Assembly: GCA_937139415.1 (NCBI GenBank)
Contig: CAKZPS010000007.1
Location: forward strand, 1-64,000
Reading direction: 5' to 3'
Length of the DNA stretch: 64,000 nt
Source of the DNA: an uncultured bacterium
GTDB taxonomy: Bacteria; Atribacterota; Atribacteria; Atribacterales; Caldatribacteriaceae
Shown here piece by piece: positions 33,025-41,083 of this stretch. The translations under genes and the position numbers were made by a program. Numbering within the stretch: the first letter of the stretch is position 1; each line of letters starts with the position of its first letter. The notes beneath the pieces are model-generated. The model searched no databases. It worked only from the letters and a program-made list of their open reading frames with translations, and was not told where the DNA came from.

Positions 33025-33236
33025 GGAGGATGGATCGAGAAAAAGAGCGGATGAGAGAGTTCTTCGAAGAGTTCTTTTTTGGACCGGCCGAACGAGTTTT
33101 TGGTCCCTTCTTAAACGAAGAAGCTCGACAGCATCTCTCCCAGGCTCGCTTAGAGGTCTTGAAGGCTATGCGTTCTTTCATTGACGCCGAAATCAACCGT
33201 TTGGAAGAGAAAAAAGCAAAGGGCTGTTCCTCATAG
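33021..33236 (+). CDS. small hypothetical charged helical protein
   Basis: 71 residues, no known family. It overlaps the preceding gene by 4 nt (GTGA), which suggests coupled translation; ATG 33030 is an alternative start. The sequence is rich in Arg, Glu, Lys and Phe (MREFFEEFFFGPAERVFGPF) with a helical C-terminal half QARLEVLKAMRSFIDAEINRLEEKK that may coil. It could be a regulatory partner of its neighbour; this is a guess. Confidence 0.6.
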   Translation: MRRMDREKERMREFFEEFFFGPAERVFGPFLNEEARQHLSQARLEVLKAMRSFIDAEINRLEEKKAKGCSS

Positions 33237-33516
33237 TCGCGCGGCAATACCCACAATTTTGAAATTGACTATTGGAATGAAGCATGAACGCGGAGTGCGA
33301 CTTTTTTCTCTGAGACCTTGAGGAAAAGGAACCACCTGGCAAGCCATGAAAGGCGTTTCTTGTTGAATATAGCTCCTCCTCATTGACCAATTCGGTAAGA
33401 TTTATGGCCGAAGAGGAGATGGGAGAGAGCTTGAGAATTCCGAGTGTTTGGCAGGCACCCTGAATGTTGGGTGTTCCATGCACACTCTAAAAAGATCGTT
33501 ACAGGAGTTATGGGCT

Positions 33517-33981
33517 ATGAGAAGAGGATTCTTAGTATTGTTCGTCTTAGTTCTATTGCTCCTTGCTGGTTGCGTGGTGAATGATGGAGATGCGCCTCCA
33601 CCTGCAGGCGGTATTCTCGATACCGAGACGATTACGAGAACCTGGTATGATGAGACCAGGTTTCGATCAAATTTTGAAATTGTCCTCCCTTACCAGGGGA
33701 GACCATGGAAAGCGGTTTGCGTGCGAGTTCAGAATATGTATAGTGAGTCAATTGGCTTATCGGCGACATATGAAGTGAGAACTTCATCAGGAAGGTTCCT
33801 TTTTAGTGCAGATAGGTCAGGGATTGTGATAACACTCCCTAACGAGGGGGATTTGACTTGTGGGAGCTATTATATCGATCCAAATCCACCTACTGGTGAT
33901 ATCATTGTGAGCGGACATATTGCCCCTGATCATTTATTCGATTTAGCAAAGGGAAAGGTAACCGTATCGGCTGATTATTGA
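33517..33981 (+). CDS. putative lipoprotein of unknown function
   Basis: A 154-residue protein with an N-terminal lipoprotein signal peptide: RR, a hydrophobic stretch FLVLFVLVLLLL and lipobox LAGC near residue 19, so it should be lipid-anchored outside the cytoplasmic membrane. The mature part is beta-rich with no recognised domain. CAGGAG lies 9 nt before ATG 33517; the frame is open from 33448 but without the signal peptide at its start. It opens the accessory region 33.2-37.3 kb. Confidence 0.65.
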   Translation: MRRGFLVLFVLVLLLLAGCVVNDGDAPPPAGGILDTETITRTWYDETRFRSNFEIVLPYQGRPWKAVCVRVQNMYSESIGLSATYEVRTSSGRFLFSADRSGIVITLPNEGDLTCGSYYIDPNPPTGDIIVSGHIAPDHLFDLAKGKVTVSADY

Positions 33982-34296
33982 TTCCGTTGACCCCATGGGC
34001 GTCTTTTCGGATGGGCACATTTATTATTGTGAAAAACGGTAACAAAATGTACTTTTAGACTGACGCTGGAAAATTTTGCATTACCAGGCATATTGGGGGA
34101 GAAAACACCTGTCAGCGGGCCGTGATTGGCAGGGTATGGGTCTATGATTTGTGGATACCGTGTATTGGTGGCCGCGGTACATTTTTTGAACATGAACCTC
34201 AAACCGAAGGGGGAATTATAAAGGTATAAAAAATATTCTCCTCAACACTCTTTGGTTTTTTGTGCTTCACCCGAACAAAATTTGAAAAGGAGAGTA
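33982..34296. other. intergenic region without recognisable genes
   Basis: This roughly 315-base interval is A+T-richer than flanking genes. It holds no frame with a convincing ribosome site, no tRNA and no clear hairpin terminator. It may contain remnants of decayed sequence next to the pseudogene. Confidence 0.5.
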
Positions 34297-35668
34297 ATGA
34301 TGAAAGTATTTTTGATTTCTGTTGTTTTAACCGTAATTTCGAGCATGGGGTTGCCTGTAGGTCAGGCAGCCGCTCAAGACCATGGAGGCAAAGGTATTAT
34401 GAGTTATTGGTACAACCGCAAGAGGTTTTCATTGGCGATCCGGTAAAGATAAAAGTCGAAGGTGGCACAGGGGGAGAGCTGGTGACCATATCTATCTCTG
34501 GCACAGACCAGTTTGGCAATATCTGGGAGTCTCGTGCCTCATACAGATTAGATAGTAGTGGCGCGATGGATACCGCATCGTCTCCTCCTCTACAGGGTAC
34601 TTATAGCGGCGTTGACCCTGCCGGACTGTTCTGGTCGATGAGATGTCAACCTCAAAGTGACATGGTATCCCCTTTTATCGTAATGCCGGAACTTGAAGTC
34701 TCTCTCATTCACAATGGTAAGGTGATTGAAACCAAAAAGATAGTGAGAGTTGCCTCGGTGGATATGGAAAGATACGAGTTCAAGATTCCTGTGATCGGAG
34801 TATTTTTGAAACCTAAGGAGCTCAATAAGCCTTCGCCTGCTCTCATCGTCCTTGACGGTTCAGAAGGCGGATACAAAGAAGGATGGGCTAAGATCATTGC
34901 TTCTCGAGTGAAGATGCCGACTCTGGCCATTGCCTTATTTCGGAATGGATGGATTGCCTCCCACTCTTGAGGAAGTGCCGCTTGAGATTATTGAGAATGC
35001 TATTCAATGGTTAAACGGGCGAGATGATGTAGTAAAAAACAGGATCGGCATTATCGGTGCCTCACGAAGTGGCGAATTAGCCATTCTGTCTGCTTCGATT
35101 TTTCCCCGGATTAAGGTGGTAGTGGGGTATACACCAAGTGGTGTTATCTGGGAAGGTATCGGGCAAGGGGGTAAGTCGGCATGGACGTATAGAGGGAAAC
35201 CATTCCCTTATCTCAGGTTTATAGCCGATGAGGATTTCAAAAAGCGCTTGAAAGAGGCGCAAGAGAAAAGTAGCCCCTTTTTCAATGCTCCGACCTTTCA
35301 ATACAGTATGCAATAACAAGAGTCCATAATTCAAGATGCGATTATCAAAGCAGAGAATTCTCAAGCATCATTTCTCCTCATCGGTAATCCCGATGACGGT
35401 GTATGGCCGTCATATGAATTGTCTCGGATTTTTGATTGATAGACTCAAGGCGCATAACTACGAGGAAAGATTTGAACTTTTGTCGTACAGAAACGGTGGA
35501 CATATGCTTATCCCCTATCCTTATTGTCCAACAACCATGCGGCAATTCTATTTGCCCACCGTAAAGGGGTGGGAAGGTCTCGGCGGTACCGAGGATGGTG
35601 CTGCCAAGGCAGCAGAGGATTCGTGGGACAAGGTAATCCAATTTTTACAGAGGGAATTGGCTCAATGA
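34297..35668 (+). pseudogene. decayed secreted acyl-CoA thioesterase/BAAT-like hydrolase
   Basis: Fragments in all three frames line up as one protein of about 455 residues: a signal peptide (MMKVFLISVVLTVISSM...AAAQ), an N-terminal thioester hydrolase/BAAT beta domain (PVKIKVEGGTGGELVTISI), then a C-terminal alpha/beta hydrolase with YFGMDGLPPTLEEVPLE, the nucleophile region GASRSGEL, the Asp region GNPDDGVWPS and the His in NGGHML. Lesions are a frameshift near 34395, another near 34940, an in-frame TAA at 35314-35316 and a third frameshift near 35433. Four independent breaks mean genuine decay. The surviving ribosome site AAAGGAGAG is intact. Confidence 0.85.
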
Positions 35669-36164
35669 AGAGGAGGACTTTTTCTATATAGGGAAAGATT
35701 TCTTGTTGGTAGCTTTGAAGCTTTGCATATTGGGGGAGGTTGAAGAAAGGAGACCTTCCCCACCCAAAAAGTGGGGGACGCTGAGAAGTACCGAGGTGCT
35801 CTCCTTCGCCATGGCCCTCTGCGTGATACCCTAAGCTCAGCTCAAGTGCAGAGATCCCCAAGCGTTCCATATACTCACTCTCGGGACATGAGTACCACAA
35901 GATACGTAAGACCGTCCTCTTCGGTGAGGAGAGAGGTGATCGTGGAAGCCCATGCCTATCTGGGGGGATCGGTGGCCCCTTGGTACGGAGAAGATCGGCA
36001 CGGAGTTGGTTGGACGGGGAAAGTCGAGGCGTATCTTTGAGAAAGCGAGCGAAACGGAAAATCACCGAAGGAATGCTCGAAAGTTTTTCGCAAACGGGGA
36101 AACCCCCTTGCGAAGGCTTGTTGGAGAGAGCATGGGCAGGAAATAACGGATAAACTGAAACGAC
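35669..36164. other. non-coding interval between pseudogene and tRNA-Val
   Basis: About 500 bases without a supportable gene. Short frames on both strands lack ribosome sites and family motifs. CCCCAC-CCAAAAA-GTGGGG near 35758 is a small perfect hairpin. This may be degraded coding sequence. Confidence 0.5.
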
Positions 36165-36239
36165 TGGTGCGCGGTGCTGGATTCGAACCAGCGACTTCCA
36201 CCGTGTGAGGATGGCACTCTTCCGCTGAGTTAACCGCGC
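36165..36239 (-). tRNA. tRNA-Val (CAC)
   Basis: Minus strand: acceptor GCGCGGT/ACCGCGC, anticodon stem CCATC/GGTGG with loop CTCACAC (anticodon CAC), T loop TTCGAAT, discriminator A, encoded CCA at 36167-36165. It stands alone with its own promoter. Confidence 0.95.
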
Positions 36240-36250
36240 ACTTTGATGCC

Positions 36251-36279
36251 ATTATAGCAAAAGGGTATCCTCTTTGCAA
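36251..36279 (-). promoter_or_regulatory. promoter of tRNA-Val
   Basis: Minus strand: TTGCAA at 36279-36274, 17-nt spacer, TATAAT at 36256-36251, ending 12 nt before the tRNA. Confidence 0.8.
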
Positions 36280-36421
36280 CCTGAACTTTTTTGGTGTGAT
36301 GCTATGGTATTTTCCTCTTTTACGTTCAGTCTTCCCTTCTCCCCTTTTTCATAGAGCGTTTTGCGAAGCGGGAGAGGAGAGCCCGCCGGAGGGGCAATTC
36401 GTCATCGAGAGCGCGATACCA

Positions 36422-37256
36422 TTATCGAGGAAGTTCCTTTTCCCCGGTGGTGTTAGAGGATTCCCCTTTGGCGAAAGCCACGATTTTTTGGGTAAGGCGA
36501 AAGGCAGGGAGGAAGAGAAGCCCATGTCCTGCGGGAAACCAGCGAATCTCCTTGGGGGGAAGGTGCCCTCTCATAGAGATCAAAGGTGCACGGTTGGGGA
36601 ACAATGTCATCACGGGTGGCATTGAGAAAGAGGAGGGGAGTGTGAGAAAGCTTTTCCACCGAGGAGAGGGGTTCAAAGGTGGTGAAATCCTTGAGGGCTT
36701 GGGGAATGGGGATTCGCTTTTTCATGAGATGGTAGCGGATTTCGACCAGGGAATCGAGCATGCTCTCGCGGACTAAGGTTTCCAGGTTCCCTCCGCCGAC
36801 CACAAAAATCGCCCTGCGGAAACGGGTGTATCGGGCGCACACGGTTACCCCCAGGATCGCACCGAGACTCACGCCGAGGAAAAAGAGGCACTCTCGGTCG
36901 ATTTCTTCCTCTTCCTCTAAGAAGTGGAGCGCACAGAGGGAATCTTCCACCGTTCTCTCGAAGGCCGACCAGTCCTCATCGAGGTCGCAAGAGAGAATAT
37001 CCCGTCCTTCTTTCCTCCGTTCCCCATGATACTCCATATCAATGGCCAGGGCAGCAAAGCCGTTTTTGGCCAATTCTTGGGCTAAAGGGAGCAGGTTCTC
37101 TTTACTCCCTCGGTAGTAGTGGAGGAAGAAAAAGGCCGGATACGGTGGGGAAAAACGGCGAGGTTTCAAGAATAAGGCGGGAAGAAAAGGGTGGAGGAGG
37201 AGGTGAGAGATGGTGTACTGTGAGTGTTCACGATACAGTGTCGATTGGAAAAGCAC
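36422..37256 (-). pseudogene. alpha/beta hydrolase broken at a G6 run
   Basis: An alpha/beta hydrolase of the dienelactone-hydrolase/acyl-esterase kind: oxyanion region LHYYRGSKENL near residue 50, DMEYHGERRKEG near 74 and nucleophile elbow GVSLGA near 128, with the acid in LNATRDDIVP near 211. The frame then runs into an unlike tail and stops at 36453. The expected end, PPKEIRWFPAGHGLLFLPAF with the catalytic His, is in another frame stopping at 36422. The switch point is the G6 at 36554-36559; one G fewer restores a protein of about 277 residues. GTG 37256 has GGGAGGAAAA upstream. Confidence 0.75.
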
Positions 37257-37300
37257 GTCGTTTTCCTCCCTTGCAAAGATAAATGAAATGAGGTTTTTTA

Positions 37301-37309
37301 TGATATAAT
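37301..37309 (+). promoter_or_regulatory. extended -10 promoter of the sugar ABC operon
   Basis: TGATATAAT, an extended -10 (TGnTATAAT), about 95 nt before the substrate-binding protein gene. No good -35 at 17 nt, as is usual for extended -10 promoters. No operator was recognised. Confidence 0.55.
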
Positions 37310-37403
37310 TTTTTCACTTAATTATACCGATTCGCCGGGGGAGGTGGAAGGAGAAAAAATTCTTTTTCAGTTTCACGCTATCATTTTTAAGGAGGTGTTG
37401 GTA

Positions 37404-38357
37404 ATGAAAAAATATTTCATCTTTGTTCTGGCAGGGTTACTTTTCTTAAGTGTCGTTAGTGGGGCGCAAGCAAAGTATCGTTTCACTTTCATCTCCCATG
37501 CGGGTGAGGAGAATCCTTTCTGGGCTGCAGTCTACCGTGGTGCACAGGATGCCTCGAAAATGTTAGGGGTTGATTTCATGTTCATTCGCCCCAAAGAGGA
37601 GGGGGATCTCCCCGCTCAACTCTCCCAGTTTAAGGCTACTTTGGCTCAAAAACCAGACGGGATCATCGCTACTATCCCCCATCCTGATATGTTTGATGAG
37701 GTGATCCAAGAAGCCATTGCCATGGGCATCCCGGTCATTTGCTCTAATACCGATGATCCAGAAGGGGCCAAGGGAAATGCTCGACTCTCTTACATCGGTC
37801 AGGATTTAGTGCAGGCAGGATATTTCTTAGCTCAAAAACTCACCGGAGGTTTGCCACGTGGAGAGAAATATCACTTTCTCATCAGCATAGGTGGACCCGG
37901 TTTAGTGTGGGCAGAACAGCGGGCCAAGGGTATTATCACCTACCTTGAGGAGGCAGGATACACCTACGAACGTCTCGATACCAGCATGAAGATGGATGTC
38001 GCCCAGTCTCGGATTCAAGCGTACCTCCAAGCCAATCCGCAAACGAAGGGTGTTATTGCCGTGGAATATAACCATGCTTCGGCAGCCAAGGCGGCAGAAA
38101 ATTTGGGCTACAAACCGGGAGATCTCCTCATCGGTGGATTTGACCTTGTGCCTGAGGTACTCGCCGGCATTAAGAATGGGTACATCAAGCTGACCATCGA
38201 TCAACAACCCTATCTCCAAGGGTTCTTACCCATTGTGCAATTGTACCTCATGAAGGAGTATGGTCTCGGTGCTTGGGATGTCAATACGGGGAACGCGGTC
38301 GTTGACGCCTCTAATGTTGATTTGGTCCTCGAGTTGTCGGGAAAACGTGTGAGGTGA
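37404..38357 (+). CDS. sugar ABC transporter substrate-binding protein
   Basis: A periplasmic-binding-protein-type (Peripla_BP_4, ribose/galactose class) receptor. A Sec signal peptide MKKYFIFVLAGLLFLSVVSGAQA precedes the mature domain starting YRFTFISHAGEENPFWAAVYRGAQDA. KPDGIIATIPHPD near residue 92 and VIAVEYNHASAAKAAENLG near 220 are characteristic. AAGGAGG before ATG 37404 rejects the earlier frame start. Length 317. The sugar cannot be read; no catabolic enzyme accompanies the operon. Confidence 0.92.
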   Translation: MKKYFIFVLAGLLFLSVVSGAQAKYRFTFISHAGEENPFWAAVYRGAQDASKMLGVDFMFIRPKEEGDLPAQLSQFKATLAQKPDGIIATIPHPDMFDEVIQEAIAMGIPVICSNTDDPEGAKGNARLSYIGQDLVQAGYFLAQKLTGGLPRGEKYHFLISIGGPGLVWAEQRAKGIITYLEEAGYTYERLDTSMKMDVAQSRIQAYLQANPQTKGVIAVEYNHASAAKAAENLGYKPGDLLIGGFDLVPEVLAGIKNGYIKLTIDQQPYLQGFLPIVQLYLMKEYGLGAWDVNTGNAVVDASNVDLVLELSGKRVR

Positions 38358-38367
38358 GTAGTGAATA

Positions 38368-38400
38368 CCGGTAGGGGATGGCATCGCCCTCTCCTACCGG
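38368..38400 (+). terminator. hairpin between binding protein and permease genes
   Basis: CCGGTAGG...CCTACCGG with further pairing inside gives a stable stem without a T tract. Such hairpins often stabilise the abundant binding-protein mRNA while reducing transcription of the permease. Confidence 0.55.
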
Positions 38401-38422
38401 ACTCCTTCGAAGGGGTGAAGGT

Positions 38423-39397
38423 ATGCACAGCGCTTCTTTCCTGAGTAGCTGGAAGAGAATCTTGTTACTCCGTGAGACGAGTAGTTTGGTCATGCTCTTT
38501 TTGGTGATTATCGTTTTCTTCTCCATTGCTCCCCTCTTCTTGAGTAAAGAAAATGTTGGGGTGATCCTGGAAATTATTCCCGAACTTGGTATTGTCGCTC
38601 TTGGCATCACCATGCTCATGATTGCCGGAGAATTCGATCTCTCTGTAGGCTCGGTATTTGCCTTTTGTCCCATTATGATGGCCCTCTTTATGACTTGGGG
38701 AATGCACCCGGTACTTGCGGTGGTCGCCGCGCTCTTTGTGGGTATCGCTTTGGGAGCCCTCAATGGCTTGGTTACGCTCGTTTTTGGTATTCCTTCCTTC
38801 ATCACCACCTTAGGGTCGATGCTCATCTGGCGGGGAGGAGTGCTCCTCATCACGGGCGGATGGCCTCCTCCTTTTCCTACGCAGATGTCTACCACAATTC
38901 TCGTAGGAAAGATCGGTATTTTACGGGCCTCTCTCTTCTGGTTTGTGGTGGTTACCTTTTTGCTCTGGTTCATTCTCGAGCGTACTGATTTCGGGAACTG
39001 GATGTTCGCTACCGGAGGGAACCAAGTAGCAGCTCGAGCCATGGGTATCGATGTGCGCAAGGTAAAGCTTGCCAATTTTATGCTCTGTGCTTTTTTAGCC
39101 GGTTTTGCAGGAATCATTCAATCCTTCCGTTTGCAGACCACCTTGCCCTCGATGGGTAACGGCTTAGAAATGGAAGCGATTGCTGCTACCGTTATTGGTG
39201 GGACTTCTCTGGGGGGTGGGGTGGGGACCCTCATCGGTACCGTAGTGGGATCCTTCCTCATCCGAATCATCGACAATGGTCTGATTATGGCTCGTGCTCC
39301 CAGCTATTGGTTTCGTGTGTTCATTGGGATTGCCACCATTTTGGCGGTTATTCTGAACACTTTTGTTCGAGAACGAGCCAAAAAGTTGAGGTGTTAG
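38423..39397 (+). CDS. sugar ABC transporter permease (BPD_transp_2)
   Basis: A 324-residue inner-membrane permease of the ribose/galactose type with about 8-10 hydrophobic segments. Family marks are MLMIAGEFDLSVGSVFAF near residue 67, GLVTLVFGIPSFITTLGSML near 120, and GGTSLGGGVGTLIGTVVGSFLIRIIDNGL near 258. ATG 38423 follows GAAGG. The ATPase gene starts 2 nt after its stop. Confidence 0.93.
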   Translation: MHSASFLSSWKRILLLRETSSLVMLFLVIIVFFSIAPLFLSKENVGVILEIIPELGIVALGITMLMIAGEFDLSVGSVFAFCPIMMALFMTWGMHPVLAVVAALFVGIALGALNGLVTLVFGIPSFITTLGSMLIWRGGVLLITGGWPPPFPTQMSTTILVGKIGILRASLFWFVVVTFLLWFILERTDFGNWMFATGGNQVAARAMGIDVRKVKLANFMLCAFLAGFAGIIQSFRLQTTLPSMGNGLEMEAIAATVIGGTSLGGGVGTLIGTVVGSFLIRIIDNGLIMARAPSYWFRVFIGIATILAVILNTFVRERAKKLRC

Positions 39398-39399
39398 CG

Positions 39400-40146
39400 A
39401 TGCATGACCATCGGTACCTTGTTGAGATGAGAAACATTCATAAATGGTTTTCCGGTGTATGCGCCCTCCGTGGGGTTGATTTTGCTGTAGGGTATGCAGA
39501 GATAGTGGGGTTAGTGGGTGACAATGGTGCAGGAAAGTCGACGTTGATCAAAATCCTCTCCGGTTTCTACCCCCCTGATGAGGGGAAAATTTTCTTCGAA
39601 GGGCAGGAGAGGCATTTTTCCTCTCCCCATGAGGCACGAGACCTCGGTATCGAAACTATTTACCAGGAAGCAGCAATGGTTCCCAAAATGAGTATTATGC
39701 GCAACATCTTCATGGGAAGAGAGCTCTCCCGTATGCGCTTGGGTTCTTTGGGATATCTCGACATCCCTCGTATGGAAGAAGAAGCCATGAAGGCTCTACA
39801 AGGGGTGGGCTTACACCTCCGTTCCCCGCATGCTTTGGTGGAGGAGCTCTCTGGTGGTCAGAGACAGGGAGTGGCCATCGCCCGGGCCATGTATTTTAAA
39901 TCCAAGTTGGTGATCCTCGATGAGCCGACCAATAACCTCTCGGTCAAGGAATCGGAGAAAGTTTTAGAGTTCATCTTGGAATTGAAACGGCAAGGGATTT
40001 CGAGCATCTTCATTTCCCACAACCTCTACCACGTGTATCCGGTAGCGGATCGGATTGTAGTGCTCAGTCACGGGGAGAAGATTGGTGATTTTCGTCGCGA
40101 GGAAACTTCTGTCGAGAAAATCACCAAACTCATGGTCCTCCCCTAA
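39400..40146 (+). CDS. sugar ABC transporter ATP-binding protein (single domain)
   Basis: The ATPase of the importer: Walker A GDNGAGKST near residue 40, signature LSGGQRQGV near 148, Walker B LVILDEPT near 168 and the switch His in FISHN near 205. At 248 residues it has one nucleotide-binding domain, unlike the double-domain RbsA/MglA; it resembles FrcA-type proteins, so it should work as a homodimer. A longer frame begins inside the permease gene and is rejected. The 3' end overlaps the flavodoxin gene by 4 bp tail to tail. Confidence 0.93.
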   Translation: MHDHRYLVEMRNIHKWFSGVCALRGVDFAVGYAEIVGLVGDNGAGKSTLIKILSGFYPPDEGKIFFEGQERHFSSPHEARDLGIETIYQEAAMVPKMSIMRNIFMGRELSRMRLGSLGYLDIPRMEEEAMKALQGVGLHLRSPHALVEELSGGQRQGVAIARAMYFKSKLVILDEPTNNLSVKESEKVLEFILELKRQGISSIFISHNLYHVYPVADRIVVLSHGEKIGDFRREETSVEKITKLMVLP

Positions 40147-40619
40147 GAGGGAAGTTCTTCTGCCCAGCGCTCCCCTTGGAGGCGGAGGAGAGGAGCCTTT
40201 TTGAAGACAGTCAAGGCGAAGATTTTTCGGGCGCCAATCCGGGCGCCTTGTTGTTGGAGCTCGTGTTCCAGGATCCGCATTGCTCTTTTTCCTCCCATAC
40301 CGAACTCGGTGACAAAGAGGTGTACGGTTTTACCGGAGAGAGAGGTATGCTTCACAAAGCTCACAAGGGGTGGAGTAATGCTAAAAGCCCATACCGGTCC
40401 TCCTAAGATGATCTCGGAGAAAGGAGAGAAATCGTTTACGGTGCAAGAAATAGCAGGGAGATCAGCCTCAGTGTATTTGGTTTTGAGAGGCCGCAACGAT
40501 TGATTTCGTGGTCGATCCACCTGAATCTCGGCAAGAGGGATTTTAAGCTTTTCTGCAATTCCCTGCGCTACACTTTTCGTTTTCCCGGTTTGAGAAAAAA
40601 AGACTACTATCTTACTCAT
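40143..40619 (-). CDS. flavodoxin family protein
   Basis: A 158-residue electron carrier or flavodoxin-domain protein. MSKIVVFFSQTGKTKSVAQGIAE at the N-terminus contains the FMN phosphate loop (S-x-T-G-x-T), and FSEIILGGPVWAFSITPPLVSFV near residue 67 matches the second FMN loop with a Trp. ATG 40619 is chosen because the family begins here; the frame extends to 40667. It follows an ACT-domain gene and may share its transcript. Confidence 0.86.
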   Translation of the reverse strand: MSKIVVFFSQTGKTKSVAQGIAEKLKIPLAEIQVDRPRNQSLRPLKTKYTEADLPAISCTVNDFSPFSEIILGGPVWAFSITPPLVSFVKHTSLSGKTVHLFVTEFGMGGKRAMRILEHELQQQGARIGARKIFALTVFKKAPLLRLQGERWAEELPS

Positions 40620-40641
40620 TTTTGTCCCCTCCCATTTTTTC

Positions 40642-41070
40642 TTATAAATGGTAGATTTCTTCGTCACTCAAGAGGCGAAAACCGTTACGCTCTAAAATAC
40701 TCTGCGCACGAGGTTGGCTCTCTACTTGGATGACTAAAACCGCCATTTCTCCACTTTTAATGACAAAGCCGTAGGCATCTTCGATGTTAACCCCATTTTC
40801 CGAAAGCACTTGGGCGACAGCGTGGAGACTCCCCGGGGCATCTTGCATCACTACGGCGATAACCTCTTGAAGGTAGGTGGGAATTCCCTGCGCACGTAAG
40901 AGTTCGTACGCTTGGTGAGGATGATTCACTAAAATTTTAATCACTCCGAATCCGTTGGCGCTCGAGATAGTGATGGCACGGATATTGATTCCCCCTTGTA
41001 AGAGGAGACGGGTGATTTTTTCGATTCTTCCCGGTTTATTTTCGGCAAACACCGAAATTTGATGGGCCAT
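40642..41070 (-). CDS. tandem ACT-domain protein
   Basis: A 142-residue protein of two ACT domains: QISVFAENKPGRIEKITRLLLQGGINIRAI (residues 4-33) and VIAVVMQDAPGSLHAVAQVLSENGVNIED (about 73-101). ACT pairs bind amino acids and regulate enzymes or transporters. It lies directly downstream of a phenylacetate-CoA ligase gene. ACT protein plus PaaK pairs are frequent near indolepyruvate:ferredoxin oxidoreductases in anaerobes, suggesting sensing of aromatic amino acids. ATG 41070 is preferred (AAAGGAGG upstream); the open frame goes further. Confidence 0.88.
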   Translation of the reverse strand: MAHQISVFAENKPGRIEKITRLLLQGGINIRAITISSANGFGVIKILVNHPHQAYELLRAQGIPTYLQEVIAVVMQDAPGSLHAVAQVLSENGVNIEDAYGFVIKSGEMAVLVIQVESQPRAQSILERNGFRLLSDEEIYHL

Positions 41071-41083
41071 ACTTTCCCTCCTT

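Noticed and set aside
35508-36065. Minus-strand frame of 185 codons between the pseudogene and tRNA-Val
   Set aside because: No recognisable motif, and it runs antisense into the pseudogene 3' end; not enough support for a gene.
36165-36239. tRNA-Val as an integration site of a genomic island
   Set aside because: No integrase, no direct repeat of the tRNA 3' end was found nearby, so only loose association with decayed genes remains.
38311-39117. Minus-strand frame of 268 codons opposite the sugar permease
   Set aside because: Shadow of a membrane-protein gene; low-complexity Lys/Ser/Thr/Pro translation and no ribosome site.
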